DNA of 64,000 nt from Streptococcaceae bacterium AF77-01CM03A (GTDB taxonomy: Bacteria > Bacillota > Bacilli > Lactobacillales > Streptococcaceae), in contig JAQDDS010000006.1 in NCBI GenBank assembly GCA_027665725.1, positions 1-64,000 of the forward strand, written 5' to 3'. Under the pieces are notes generated by a model. The model was not told the DNA's origin. It did no database searches and was given only the letters and a program-made list of their open reading frames with translations. A program made the translations under genes and the position numbers. Below are positions 29,852 through 41,710 of this stretch, piece after piece. Every line of letters starts with the position of its first letter. Position 1 is the first letter of the stretch.

Positions 29852-31906
29852 ATGAACAAACGTTCTTTGTTACCTGTCTTGTCGACAGCCCTGTTAGCTC
29901 CAGCCTTCTTAGCTGGACAAGTCTATGCTGAAGAAGCAACAACTCCTGCAGAAAGTTCAGCTGTAGTAGCGACTCCAGCTCCTGTTGAGAGCCCTGCGGT
30001 ACCGGAAACTTCGGCAACCTCAGAAGCAGATGCACCTACAGAAGCTCCGTCAGCTCCTGCTGAATCTCCTAAAAGCGAAGAAAAGGACACTGTTATCTTA
30101 CACACCAATGATGTCCATGGTCGTATTGTAGAGGAGAAGGGAGTAATTGGTGATGCTAAGTTAGCGACTGTCATTGAGCAGGAACGCGCGAAATCAAATC
30201 AAAATACTCTAGTTGTTGATGCGGGAGACGCCTTCCAAGGTTTACCGATTTCCAACTCTACGAAGGGTGAAGCACGTGCTGAAATTCTCAATCAGATGCA
30301 GTATGATGCCATGGCAGTAGGAAATCATGAGTTTGATTTTGGACTTGATGAAGCTAAGAAATACAAGGAAATCTTGAAATTCCCATTACTTAGTTCAAAT
30401 ACCTACGTCAATGGTGCTCGTCTCTTTGAAGCTTCTACAATCGTTGATAAAGATAAGACTGTGGAAGGTGATGAGTTTGTTGTAATTGGCGTGACAACAC
30501 CTGAAACAGCTACCAAAACTCACCCTAAAAATGTCAAAGGAGTAACCTTTACTGAGCCAATCGAAGAGGTTAATAAGGTCGTTGAAGAAGTTCAAGCCAA
30601 GGCTAAGGCAGAAGGTAAGGATTATAAGCATTATGTAGTCTTAGCCCACTTGGGTGTTGATACAACAACGCCAGTAGCTTGGCGTGGCTCAACACTAGCA
30701 GAAGCCCTGTCTAAGAACCCTCTTTTGAAGGGGAAACGTGTAACAGTCATTGATGGGCACTCTCATACAGTAGAATCAACTACTTACGGAGATAATGTGA
30801 CTTACAACCAAACTGGAAGTTATCTCCATAACGTTGGTAAAATTACTTATAAATCTCGTCAGCTTTTGGGCAATCCAACTCAGATTACTGCTGCTGAAGC
30901 CAAAAAATTAGAAGCAAATCCAAAAGTTGCTAGTTTAGTTAAAGATATTAAGGCAAAGTACGATGCTGAAAATGCTGTTGAAGTCGTTTCAAACAGCCCT
31001 GTAGAACTCAACGGAGATCGTGAAAATGTTCGTGTTCGTGAAACGAATCTCGGAAATGTCGTCGCAGATTCTCTCTACCAGTATGGTCAAACAGGATTTA
31101 GTCATCCAACAGATATCGCTGTGACAAATGGTGGTGGCTTGCGTGAGACAATTGCTAAAGACAAACCAATTACAAAAGGAAATGTCATTGCTGTATTACC
31201 ATTCGGTAACACAATCTCACAAATTCAAGTAACTGGTCAGCAAGTTCTGGATATGTTTGAAAAATCACTCGGCTCTATCTTGCAGGTTGATAAGGCAGGG
31301 AAAACTGTCTTAGACGAAAATGGTCAACCATTGCTCGAACCAAGTGGTGGATTCTTACAGATTTCAGGAGCCAAGGTCTACTACGATACAAACCTAATCG
31401 CAGGTAAACGCGTCTTGGCTATTCAAGTGAAGAATCGTGCAACTGGTCTTTATGAAAAACTAGATTTGGCGAAAACCTACTACCTAGCAACCAATGACTT
31501 CTTGGCTGCTGGTGGTGACGGTTATACCATGCTTGGTGGTGCTAGAGAAGAAGGTCCTTCAATGGATGCTGCCTTTGAAGACTATCTCAAAATAGCTGAT
31601 TTGACTCAGTATGAAAAGGTAAATCCAAATTCACGCACGATTTCTGTGGACTCAAAAACATTTAAACTTCCTGAAGAAGGTAAAGAGCAAGATCCAGCTA
31701 AACCAGTAGAAGACCAAGCAACAAAACCGACTCAACCTTCTACTGTAAAAGTTGATTATAAGGTTGCAGATAAGTTTGCTAAGAAAACAGTAGTCTCAGA
31801 GAAACTACTTCCAAATACAGGTAGTGAGCAATCTATTTTCATGATGCTACTTGGTGTGATTCTTGGAGCGACAGCCCTCTGGACTAGCCGTAAACAAGAA
31901 AAATAA
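29852..31906 (+). CDS. LPXTG-anchored 5'-nucleotidase (metallophosphoesterase)
   Basis: A 684-residue wall-anchored ectoenzyme. The signal peptide ends in VYAEE, followed by a Pro/Ala/Glu/Ser-rich stretch (about 28-80). The metallophosphatase core has HTNDVHGR, DAGDAFQG, GNHEFDFG and DGHSH as the two-metal ligands. A 5_nucleotid_C domain (about 385-570) and the sorting signal LPNTG at 653-657 with TM and basic tail follow. Such streptococcal enzymes (S5nA, NudP, Nt5e) make adenosine from AMP outside the cell and dampen immunity and platelet aggregation. Function in this strain is inferred from family. Confidence 0.93.
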   Translation: MNKRSLLPVLSTALLAPAFLAGQVYAEEATTPAESSAVVATPAPVESPAVPETSATSEADAPTEAPSAPAESPKSEEKDTVILHTNDVHGRIVEEKGVIGDAKLATVIEQERAKSNQNTLVVDAGDAFQGLPISNSTKGEARAEILNQMQYDAMAVGNHEFDFGLDEAKKYKEILKFPLLSSNTYVNGARLFEASTIVDKDKTVEGDEFVVIGVTTPETATKTHPKNVKGVTFTEPIEEVNKVVEEVQAKAKAEGKDYKHYVVLAHLGVDTTTPVAWRGSTLAEALSKNPLLKGKRVTVIDGHSHTVESTTYGDNVTYNQTGSYLHNVGKITYKSRQLLGNPTQITAAEAKKLEANPKVASLVKDIKAKYDAENAVEVVSNSPVELNGDRENVRVRETNLGNVVADSLYQYGQTGFSHPTDIAVTNGGGLRETIAKDKPITKGNVIAVLPFGNTISQIQVTGQQVLDMFEKSLGSILQVDKAGKTVLDENGQPLLEPSGGFLQISGAKVYYDTNLIAGKRVLAIQVKNRATGLYEKLDLAKTYYLATNDFLAAGGDGYTMLGGAREEGPSMDAAFEDYLKIADLTQYEKVNPNSRTISVDSKTFKLPEEGKEQDPAKPVEDQATKPTQPSTVKVDYKVADKFAKKTVVSEKLLPNTGSEQSIFMMLLGVILGATALWTSRKQEK

Positions 31907-31913
31907 TTCTAAA

Positions 31914-31948
31914 GGATGAAAACATCTCAGGTGTTTTCATCTTTTTTC
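31914..31948 (+). terminator. 5'-nucleotidase gene terminator
   Basis: A 10-bp stem GATGAAAACA/TGTTTTCATC with T6. Confidence 0.92.
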
Positions 31949-31987
31949 TTGATTCTTTTTTGGTTTATGATATAATTAACCAGTAAA
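31949..31987 (+). promoter_or_regulatory. adc operon promoter with AdcR box
   Basis: TTGATT (31949-31954), 16 nt, TATAAT (31971-31976). TTAACCAGTAAA (31976-31987) differs at one position from the AdcR consensus TTAACNNGTTAA and overlaps the -10, consistent with zinc-dependent autorepression. Confidence 0.78.
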
Positions 31988-32044
31988 GAATCTGTGGTGA
32001 TCTATATTGTTTTAGGAAAAAGATAACTAGGAAAGGAGAAGTTC

Positions 32045-32485
32045 ATGAGACAATTAGCAAAAGACATTGATCATTTTTTAAATGAAGTAATCCTGAAAGC
32101 TGAAAACCAGCATGAAATCCTTATTGGCCATTGTACCAGTAATGTGGCTTTGACCAATACCCAGGAGCATATTCTTATGCTCTTATCAGAGGAATCATTA
32201 ACGAATTCGGAGTTGGCTCGCCGTCTCAATGTCAGTCAAGCAGCTGTCACTAAGGCCATTAAATCCTTGATTAAAGAGGGGATGCTGGAAACATCTAAGG
32301 ATCCAAAGGATGCTCGAGTGATTTTCTATCAATTGACAGATCTAGCTCGACCGATTGCTGAGGAGCATCACCATCATCATGAGCACACCCTCTCGACTTA
32401 TGAACAAGTTGCCAGTCAATTCTCAGATGAAGAGCAACAAATTATTCAGCGGTTTTTAACTGCTTTAGTAGGAGAAATCAAGTAA
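32045..32485 (+). CDS. adcR: zinc-responsive MarR-family repressor AdcR
   Basis: A 146-residue MarR regulator. The wHTH (about 50-100, [19 protein letters not shown]) is followed by the histidine-rich zinc site EEHHHHHEH near 107. It represses zinc uptake genes when zinc is sufficient. ATG after AAAGGAGAAG. Last base shared with the adcC start codon. Confidence 0.95.
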   Translation: MRQLAKDIDHFLNEVILKAENQHEILIGHCTSNVALTNTQEHILMLLSEESLTNSELARRLNVSQAAVTKAIKSLIKEGMLETSKDPKDARVIFYQLTDLARPIAEEHHHHHEHTLSTYEQVASQFSDEEQQIIQRFLTALVGEIK

Positions 32486-33189
32486 TGAGATACATCACAG
32501 TAGAGGATTTGTCCTTCTATTATGACAAGGAACCTGTGCTTGAGCATATCAATTACAGTGTTGATAGTGGGGAATTTGTCACCCTTACTGGAGAAAATGG
32601 AGCCGCCAAGACGACTCTTATCAAGGCTAGTCTTGGTATTCTACAACCAAGATTTGGCAAAGTTACCATTTCAAAGACCAATACTCGTGGGACAAAACTA
32701 AGAATCGCCTACCTTCCTCAACAGATTGCCAGTTTTAATGCGGGCTTTCCTAGCACAGTTTATGAATTTGTCAAATCAGGTCGTTATCCAAGAAAAGGTT
32801 GGTTCCGTCGTCTAAATGCTCACGATGAGGAACATATCAAGGCTAGTTTAAACTCTGTTGGTATGTGGGAACATCGAGACAAAAGGATTGGTTCCCTTTC
32901 TGGCGGGCAAAAGCAAAGGGCTGTTATCGCACGTATGTTTGCTTCGGATCCTGATATCTTTATCTTGGATGAGCCGACGACAGGGATGGATGCGGGGACC
33001 AAGGATGAGTTTTATGAGCTCATGCACCATAGTGCCCACCATCATGGCAAGGCTGTTTTGATGATTACTCACGATCCTGAAGAAGTCAAGGACTATGCAG
33101 ATCGCAATATTCACCTGGTCCGAGACCAAGATTCGCCATGGCGTTGCTTCAATGTCCATGAAAGTGACCAGGAGGTGGAGCATGCTTAA
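32485..33189 (+). CDS. adcC: zinc ABC transporter ATP-binding protein AdcC
   Basis: A 234-residue ATPase. Walker [10 protein letters not shown], signature LSGGQKQR, Walker [13 protein letters not shown], and switch His in MITHD. The permease start overlaps its end by 8 nt. It powers zinc import with AdcB and AdcA. Confidence 0.95.
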   Translation: MRYITVEDLSFYYDKEPVLEHINYSVDSGEFVTLTGENGAAKTTLIKASLGILQPRFGKVTISKTNTRGTKLRIAYLPQQIASFNAGFPSTVYEFVKSGRYPRKGWFRRLNAHDEEHIKASLNSVGMWEHRDKRIGSLSGGQKQRAVIARMFASDPDIFILDEPTTGMDAGTKDEFYELMHHSAHHHGKAVLMITHDPEEVKDYADRNIHLVRDQDSPWRCFNVHESDQEVEHA

Positions 33190-33988
33190 TCTACTGTCTT
33201 ATGATTTTATGCAGCGAGCCTTTTTGGCAGTTATTGCCATGAGTCTCTTTTCACCAGTCCTTGGGACCTTCCTTATCTTGCGTCGTCAGAGTCTTATGAG
33301 TGATACTCTGAGTCACGTCTCGCTTTCAGGGGTTGCCTTTGGCTTGGTTTTAGGAATTTCTCCGACCATTTCAACCATTGTGATTGTCTTGATTGCAGCG
33401 GTCTTCCTTGAATACCTACGTACGGTTTATAAAAGCTTTATGGAGATTGGGACAGCCATTCTCATGTCTACAGGACTTGCAGTTTCACTTATTGTCATGA
33501 GTAAGGGTAAGAGCTCTAGTTCTATGAGTCTGGACCAATACCTTTTTGGTTCTATCGTGACCATTAGTCAAGAGCAGGTCATTGGGCTCTTTATCATTGC
33601 GGCGGTTGTTTTAATCCTAACCTTCCTCTTTTTAAGACCTATGTATATTCTAACTTTTGACGAGGATACAGCTTTTGTAGATGGTCTTCCAGTGCGTACC
33701 ATGTCTATTCTCTTTAATATGGTAACGGGTGTGGCTATTGCCCTCATGATCCCAGCTGCGGGAGCACTTTTGGTATCGACTATCATGGTCTTACCAGCAA
33801 GTATTGCTTTGCGTCTAGGTAAAAACTTTAGTTCTGTGATGATTCTAGCTAGCGTCATTGGTTTTCTAGGCATGGTGGCGGGGCTTTATATTTCCTATTA
33901 TGCAGAGACACCACCGAGTGCAAGTATTACCATTATCTTTGTAGTTGTCTTTTTAGTAGTCAGTTTACTCAAACGTTTTATCAAATAG
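33182..33988 (+). CDS. adcB: zinc ABC transporter permease AdcB
   Basis: A 268-residue ABC-3 family permease with about eight hydrophobic segments and the conserved start region [20 protein letters not shown]. The open frame reaches back to 33095, but ATG 33182 has GGAGGTGGAGC directly upstream and gives the family N-terminus. Confidence 0.95.
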   Translation: MLNLLSYDFMQRAFLAVIAMSLFSPVLGTFLILRRQSLMSDTLSHVSLSGVAFGLVLGISPTISTIVIVLIAAVFLEYLRTVYKSFMEIGTAILMSTGLAVSLIVMSKGKSSSSMSLDQYLFGSIVTISQEQVIGLFIIAAVVLILTFLFLRPMYILTFDEDTAFVDGLPVRTMSILFNMVTGVAIALMIPAAGALLVSTIMVLPASIALRLGKNFSSVMILASVIGFLGMVAGLYISYYAETPPSASITIIFVVVFLVVSLLKRFIK

Positions 33989-33997
33989 GAGAAGTAA

Positions 33998-35500
33998 ATG
34001 AAAAAACTAAGCCTACTTTTGGCAAGTCTTGTGTCCTTATTCTTAGTTGCTTGTTCCAATCAAAAACAAGCAGACGGGAAATTAAATATCGTTACAACTT
34101 TCTACCCTGTCTATGAATTTACCAAGCAAGTAGCAGGTGATACAGCCAATGTCGAACTCTTAATCGGGGCTGGAACAGAGCCACATGATTATGAACCATC
34201 GCCTAAGGCAGTCGCTAAAATCCAAGACGCAGATGCCTTTGTTTATGAGAATGAAAATATGGAAACTTGGGTTCCTAAGTTATTAGATTCCCTAGATGCG
34301 AAAAAAGTAAAAACGATTAAAGCTACTGGAGATATGTTGCTTCTTCCAGGAAGTGAAGAAGAGGAGGACCATGACCATGGTGAAGAAGGTCATCATCACG
34401 AGTATGATCCTCATGTATGGTTGTCTCCTGCGCGTGCAATCAAACTTGTAGAACATATCCGTGATAGTCTTTCGGCTGACTATCCAGATAAGAAGGCGAC
34501 TTTTGAAAAAAATGCAGCAGCCTATATCGAAAAACTACAAGCTTTGGACAAGGCCTATACTGAAGGGCTTTCTAATGCTAAACAAAAGAGTTTTGTGACT
34601 CAACACGCGGCCTTTCGTTATCTAGCATTGGATTACGGACTCAATCAAGTCTCTATCTCAGGTCTTTCACCAGATGCGGAGCCTTCAGCAAGCCGCTTGG
34701 CAGAATTGACCGAGTACATCAAGAAAAACAAGATTTCTTATATCTACTTTGAAGAAAATGCTTCACAGGCTCTAGCCAATACCCTCTCAAAAGAAACAGG
34801 AGTGAAGTTAGATGTTCTGAATCCTCTTGAAAGCTTGACCGAAGAGGACATGAAGGCTGGAGAAAACTATATCTCTGTCATGGAGAAAAATCTCAAGTCT
34901 CTCAAGAAGACAACTGATCAGGCAGGAGCAGAGATTGAACCAGAAAAGGCAGAGGAAACTAAAACCGTTCAAAATGGCTACTTTGAGGATGCAGATGTTA
35001 AGGACCGTACTTTGAGTGACTATGCTGGCAACTGGCAGTCTGTCTATCCTTTCCTTGAAAATGGTACTCTAGACCAAGTCTTTGACTACAAGGCTAAATT
35101 GACTGGCAAAATGACCAAGGATGAGTATAAGGCCTACTATCAAAAGGGCTACCAAACAGATGTGACCAAGATTAACATCACAGATAACACTATGGAATTC
35201 ATCCAAGGTGGCCAAAGTAAGAAATATACTTACAAGTATGTCGGCAAGAAAATCTTGACTTATAAGAAAGGGAATCGTGGAGTACGCTTCCTCTTTGAAG
35301 CGACTGATGCAGACGCTGGACAATTCAAGTATGTTCAGTTTAGCGACCACAATATCGCTCCGGTCAAGGCAGAGCATTTCCATATCTTCTTTGGAGGCAC
35401 TAGCCAAGAAGCCCTCTTTGAAGAGATGGACAACTGGCCAACCTACTATCCAGATGGCTTATCAGGTCAAGAGATTGCTCAAGAAATGTTGGCTCATTAA
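33998..35500 (+). CDS. adcA: zinc-binding lipoprotein AdcA (ZnuA-ZinT fusion)
   Basis: A 500-residue lipoprotein with lipobox LVAC. The N-terminal ZnuA-like cluster A-I domain (about 30-300) includes the mobile acidic and histidine-rich loop DHDHGEEGHHH. A C-terminal ZinT domain (about 320-500) holds the His set near AEHFHIFFGG. The two-domain form is typical of streptococcal AdcA and aids zinc capture at low supply. 9 nt after adcB, with its own terminator. Confidence 0.96.
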   Translation: MKKLSLLLASLVSLFLVACSNQKQADGKLNIVTTFYPVYEFTKQVAGDTANVELLIGAGTEPHDYEPSPKAVAKIQDADAFVYENENMETWVPKLLDSLDAKKVKTIKATGDMLLLPGSEEEEDHDHGEEGHHHEYDPHVWLSPARAIKLVEHIRDSLSADYPDKKATFEKNAAAYIEKLQALDKAYTEGLSNAKQKSFVTQHAAFRYLALDYGLNQVSISGLSPDAEPSASRLAELTEYIKKNKISYIYFEENASQALANTLSKETGVKLDVLNPLESLTEEDMKAGENYISVMEKNLKSLKKTTDQAGAEIEPEKAEETKTVQNGYFEDADVKDRTLSDYAGNWQSVYPFLENGTLDQVFDYKAKLTGKMTKDEYKAYYQKGYQTDVTKINITDNTMEFIQGGQSKKYTYKYVGKKILTYKKGNRGVRFLFEATDADAGQFKYVQFSDHNIAPVKAEHFHIFFGGTSQEALFEEMDNWPTYYPDGLSGQEIAQEMLAH

Positions 35501-35508
35501 ATCCAAAC

Positions 35509-35537
35509 AATCCTTCCTACATGGGGAGGATTTTTCT
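35509..35537 (+). terminator. adcRCBA terminator
   Basis: The stem AATCCTTCC (35509-35517)/GGGAGGATT (35524-35532, one wobble) with a T5 tract. The further 110 nt to the next promoter shows no gene. Confidence 0.82.
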
Positions 35538-35647
35538 TGTTTTATCAGCGTTGAGCATCTAGATTGATATTGTCAGATAAAGACGGTATTGTTACGAGAG
35601 TCAGAGTGGAGAACTAGGAGGTTTTATCTTTAAGATAAGTGCTCCTT

Positions 35648-35676
35648 TTGACAAAGGTCTGTATTAGAGATATAAT
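35648..35676 (+). promoter_or_regulatory. promoter of the CstR-like gene
   Basis: A perfect consensus TTGACA (35648-35653), 17 nt, TATAAT (35671-35676). No CstR-type palindrome is visible here, so the repressor itself may be constitutive. Confidence 0.85.
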
Positions 35677-35703
35677 GTAGAAAAATCGTTTAAGGATAAA
35701 GAT

Positions 35704-35961
35704 ATGACAAAATCAAAGTACATTACACGCCTCAAACGCTCAGAGGGTCAATTGCGAGGTATTCAAAAAATGATGGAGGAAGAGCGTGATTGTGTCGATA
35801 TCATTACTCAATTAACAGCAGTGCGATCCAGTGTTGATCGTATTATTGAACTGATGATAACGGAGAATTTAACAGCTTGTATTAACGACCCTTTAGAGGA
35901 TCCTCAAGCACAGAAGGAAAGATTGGAAAAGGCGGTTAAATACTTGATTAAACGCAAGTAA
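35704..35961 (+). CDS. cstR: CsoR/FrmR-family repressor, CstR-like persulfide sensor
   Basis: An 85-residue all-helical DUF156 protein. It has the two family cysteines, C30 and C59. The position that holds copper-binding His in CsoR is N55 (ENLTAC), so copper binding is unlikely and a thiol-only persulfide sensor of the CstR type is preferred. Context agrees: rhodanese genes and a CoA-disulfide reductase remnant lie opposite, behind an ATACCC/GGGTAT palindrome. ATG after AAGGATAAAG. Confidence 0.85.
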   Translation: MTKSKYITRLKRSEGQLRGIQKMMEEERDCVDIITQLTAVRSSVDRIIELMITENLTACINDPLEDPQAQKERLEKAVKYLIKRK

Positions 35962-36000
35962 TAAAAAACATAAGTTTCTCTTAAATAGTGAACAAATGAT

Positions 36001-36047
36001 TAAAAGAGCAGTTGGTTTTCTTGAAATTAGACCAATTGCTCTTTTTG
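36001..36047. terminator. bidirectional terminator between cstR and the rhodanese genes
   Basis: A stem of about 14 bp AAAAGAGCAGTTGGT/ACCAATTGCTCTTTT with T runs on both sides, serving convergent genes. Confidence 0.9.
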
Positions 36048-36058
36048 AATTTTATTTA

Positions 36059-36352
36059 TTAAATATCATCTGGCCAGGCATTCATGCCACCTTCTAGATT
36101 GGTAACGGTGAGGCCTTGGGCGCTGAGAAATTGACAGGCAGAGGCAGAACGCACTCCACCTTGACAGATGACATGGTATTCATGGTCAGGTTTGAGTTCT
36201 TTGTAGCCTTGCTCCAAGGTACTTAACGGAAGATTTTTGGCACCTGGTGCATGTCCTGCTTGGAATTCATGTACTTCACGGACATCGATAAGATCTAGAT
36301 TTTCATTTTGATATTTTTCATAAAAGTCAGCCATGCTGATATTAGTTACCAT
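36059..36352 (-). CDS. single-domain rhodanese (sulfurtransferase)
   Basis: A 97-residue rhodanese-fold protein with the active-site loop CQGGVRS; the catalytic Cys sits just after the strand EYHVI. It likely moves sulfane sulfur from low-molecular persulfides. ATG after GAAGGAG. It overlaps the end of the CoA-disulfide reductase remnant by 11 nt, so it was the last gene of the sulfur operon and may still be translated. Confidence 0.88.
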   Translation of the reverse strand: MVTNISMADFYEKYQNENLDLIDVREVHEFQAGHAPGAKNLPLSTLEQGYKELKPDHEYHVICQGGVRSASACQFLSAQGLTVTNLEGGMNAWPDDI

Positions 36353-37198
36353 ATTCTACTCCTTCTGGGTTAGCCATTTTGTATAGTGAATAAGCGCCGT
36401 CAAGGTTTTGGACGGTAAATCCTGCTTGCTTGAGGATACGCTCTGCGATATAGCTACGCAAACCACTGTGGCAGCTAACGATGTAGGCTTGGTTCTTGTC
36501 TAGTTTATCCAAGCGTTCCCGTAGTTCGTTTAGGGGGATGTGGATGCTGTCAACCTTAAGTCTACCACTTTGGAATTCGCCACTGGTCCGTACATCCAGG
36601 AATTTCTTGCCAGTAGCTATTTCATCTTCTAGCTGGTACCACTGTATATTGTCGCTCAGACCTTCGATAAGGTTCAAGTCTGCGTATCCCAGCATATTTA
36701 CTGGATCTTTGGCAGAGCCAAATGGCGGTGCATAAGTAAACTCTAATTCTGGTAAATCAAAGACAGTGAGATTTGCCTTTATAGCTGTTGCGAGGATGTC
36801 AATTCGCTTGTCGACTCCTTTAGCTCCGACTCCTTGGGTGCCATAAATTTTGCCACTGGTTGGGTCAAAGAGGAGCTTTAAGGTCATATCAGTAGCTCCT
36901 GGATAATAACCAGCATGGTCTTTCCTGCTGACATGAATTGCCTTGTATGGGAGTTGATTGTCACTAAGAGTGCGCTCGCTAAGACCTGTCGAAGCAGCGG
37001 AATACCAAAAGCACGAACGATAGCAGTACCGATACTACCCTTGTTTTTGCGCTCCATTCCAGCAATTATGTCTGCCACTTGACGTCCTTGACGGTTTACA
37101 GGAGAAGCTAGTGAGATGATAGTATCTTCCATGAGACGTCTGAGACGAGTCGCCACTGACATACCACCTGCAACTCATTCAACAATGATAATCTTCAT
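36342..37198 (-). pseudogene. CoA-disulfide reductase-rhodanese fusion, decayed
   Basis: Remnant of a CdrR-type flavoprotein. The true N-terminus is recognisable from ATG 37198 (MKIIIVE-stop-VAGGMSVATRLRRLMED). A TGA replaces the dinucleotide-binding glycine. The frame then jumps to a segment normally near residue 290 (ASPVNRQGRQVADIIAGMERK), so about 260 codons of FAD/NAD domain are missing. A frameshift follows near 37005: the sequence in the other frame reads AASTGLSERTL...PYKAIHVS. The dimerisation domain and C-terminal rhodanese (CHSGLRS) are intact from 36887 to 36342 and could be made alone. Confidence 0.9.
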
Positions 37199-37218
37199 TG
37201 AGTTTCTCCCCTTTAGTT

Positions 37219-37524
37219 CTATATAGTTTCGCCTGTCCAAGCGATCATGCCGCCTCGGACGTTGATAACATCATAGCCTTTTTTCTTGAGCTTTTTAGCA
37301 GCCATCTTACTTCGGACACCAGAATGACAGATGACATAGAGAGTTTCTTTTGTCGCAGGGGTGTAAGATCCGATTTCGGTTAGAGGAATATTCTTTGCAT
37401 TTTTGATATGACCTTTACGGAATTCCGTAGGCGTCCGAACGTCCAATAGCTGAATCGGTTCCTTGAGTTTAGCTTCTAATTCGCTGGTAGAAATACTATC
37501 AATTTTTGTAAATAAGTAAAACAT
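37219..37524 (-). CDS. rhodanese-like sulfurtransferase
   Basis: A 101-residue single rhodanese domain with active-site loop CHSGVRSK and LLDVRTPTEFRKGHI. First gene of the minus-strand sulfur operon. The ATG at 37524 has GGAGGTG directly upstream; the longer frame to 37605 runs through the operator and is not used. Probably induced by persulfide stress through CstR. Confidence 0.88.
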   Translation of the reverse strand: MFYLFTKIDSISTSELEAKLKEPIQLLDVRTPTEFRKGHIKNAKNIPLTEIGSYTPATKETLYVICHSGVRSKMAAKKLKKKGYDVINVRGGMIAWTGETI

Positions 37525-37536
37525 AGGCACCTCCAA

Positions 37537-37584
37537 ATATACCCGTATAGGGTATATTAAACCACTAAGAAGTGCTTTTGTCAA
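37537..37584 (-). promoter_or_regulatory. rhodanese operon promoter with CstR-type operator
   Basis: On the minus strand, TTGACA (37584-37579), 17 nt, TTTAAT (37561-37556). The palindrome ATATACCC-N5-GGGTATAT (37537-37557) overlaps the -10 edge and start point. Such ATACCC/GGGTAT dyads are the known operators of CsoR/CstR proteins, and a CstR-like gene lies 1.6 kb away. Confidence 0.85.
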
Positions 37585-37605
37585 GCAAGTTGAATTGATC
37601 AGCAT

Positions 37606-37777
37606 TCTTTCTTATTTAGAAAAATTTTTGTGCTTTTCCAGTATGTTAGATGATACCCTACAAACAAGAGAGAAGCTTTTTTTAGTTGGTTGGCAGGATA
37701 TATCATACGAGTGATTCTAATTATTCAAGAACGAACCTCTGAAAACAAACCACAACTATACTAAAGCAAGAAAAATC
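37606..37777. other. intergenic stretch without recognised feature
   Basis: About 170 nt between the divergent rhodanese and rpoB promoters. AT-rich. A short AGAGAAGCTTTTTTT near 37668 has no good partner stem. I see no gene or RNA here. Confidence 0.5.
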
Positions 37778-37788
37778 CTTCAAAGGAC

Positions 37789-37817
37789 TTGAAAAATTAG
37801 AGAAAATCGGGTATAAT
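37789..37817 (+). promoter_or_regulatory. rpoBC promoter
   Basis: TTGAAA (37789-37794), 17 nt, TATAAT (37812-37817). The -35 lies in CCTTCAAAGGACTTGAAAA (37777-37795), which shares 16 of 19 positions with the palindrome upstream of ctsR. Confidence 0.82.
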
Positions 37818-37872
37818 ATGAGTAATCATTTGTCGTAGGTTTTGTCTGAAATATTGTCCGGACAAGGCTCAC

Positions 37873-37928
37873 AGCAGTTAAATCTCCTCAAAAAAGTCGG
37901 ATTTAACTGCTCTTTTTGTGCTTTTTTT
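37873..37928 (+). terminator. terminator-like hairpin in the rpoB leader (putative attenuator)
   Basis: A 12-bp perfect stem AGCAGTTAAATC (37873-37884)/GATTTAACTGCT (37900-37911) is followed by TCTTTTTGTGCTTTTTTT. It has full intrinsic-terminator form yet stands about 55 nt after the rpoB promoter and 150 nt before the start codon. Either it attenuates rpoBC, or a second promoter exists below it. Confidence 0.8.
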
Positions 37929-38075
37929 CGGTATTTTTTGCATCTGTAACAGAGATTTAAAGATTCTGAAAAATTAGTCAAGGGGGATAAGTTGATAGGG
38001 GTTTTAGAACCATTAAACGATAATTATTAGCTTAGGCGACTAAGCTTGGAATTTTATTTACAAAGGAGAATCATC

Positions 38076-41678
<3,603 letters not shown>

Positions 41679-41710
41679 GCAGTTCACTTATAATAGAAAG
41701 GGAAGAAATA

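Noticed and set aside
36884..37162. 92-codon ORF as a separate gene
   Set aside because: It is a fused, frameshifted piece of the CoA-disulfide reductase pseudogene, recognisable from both ends of the ancestral protein.
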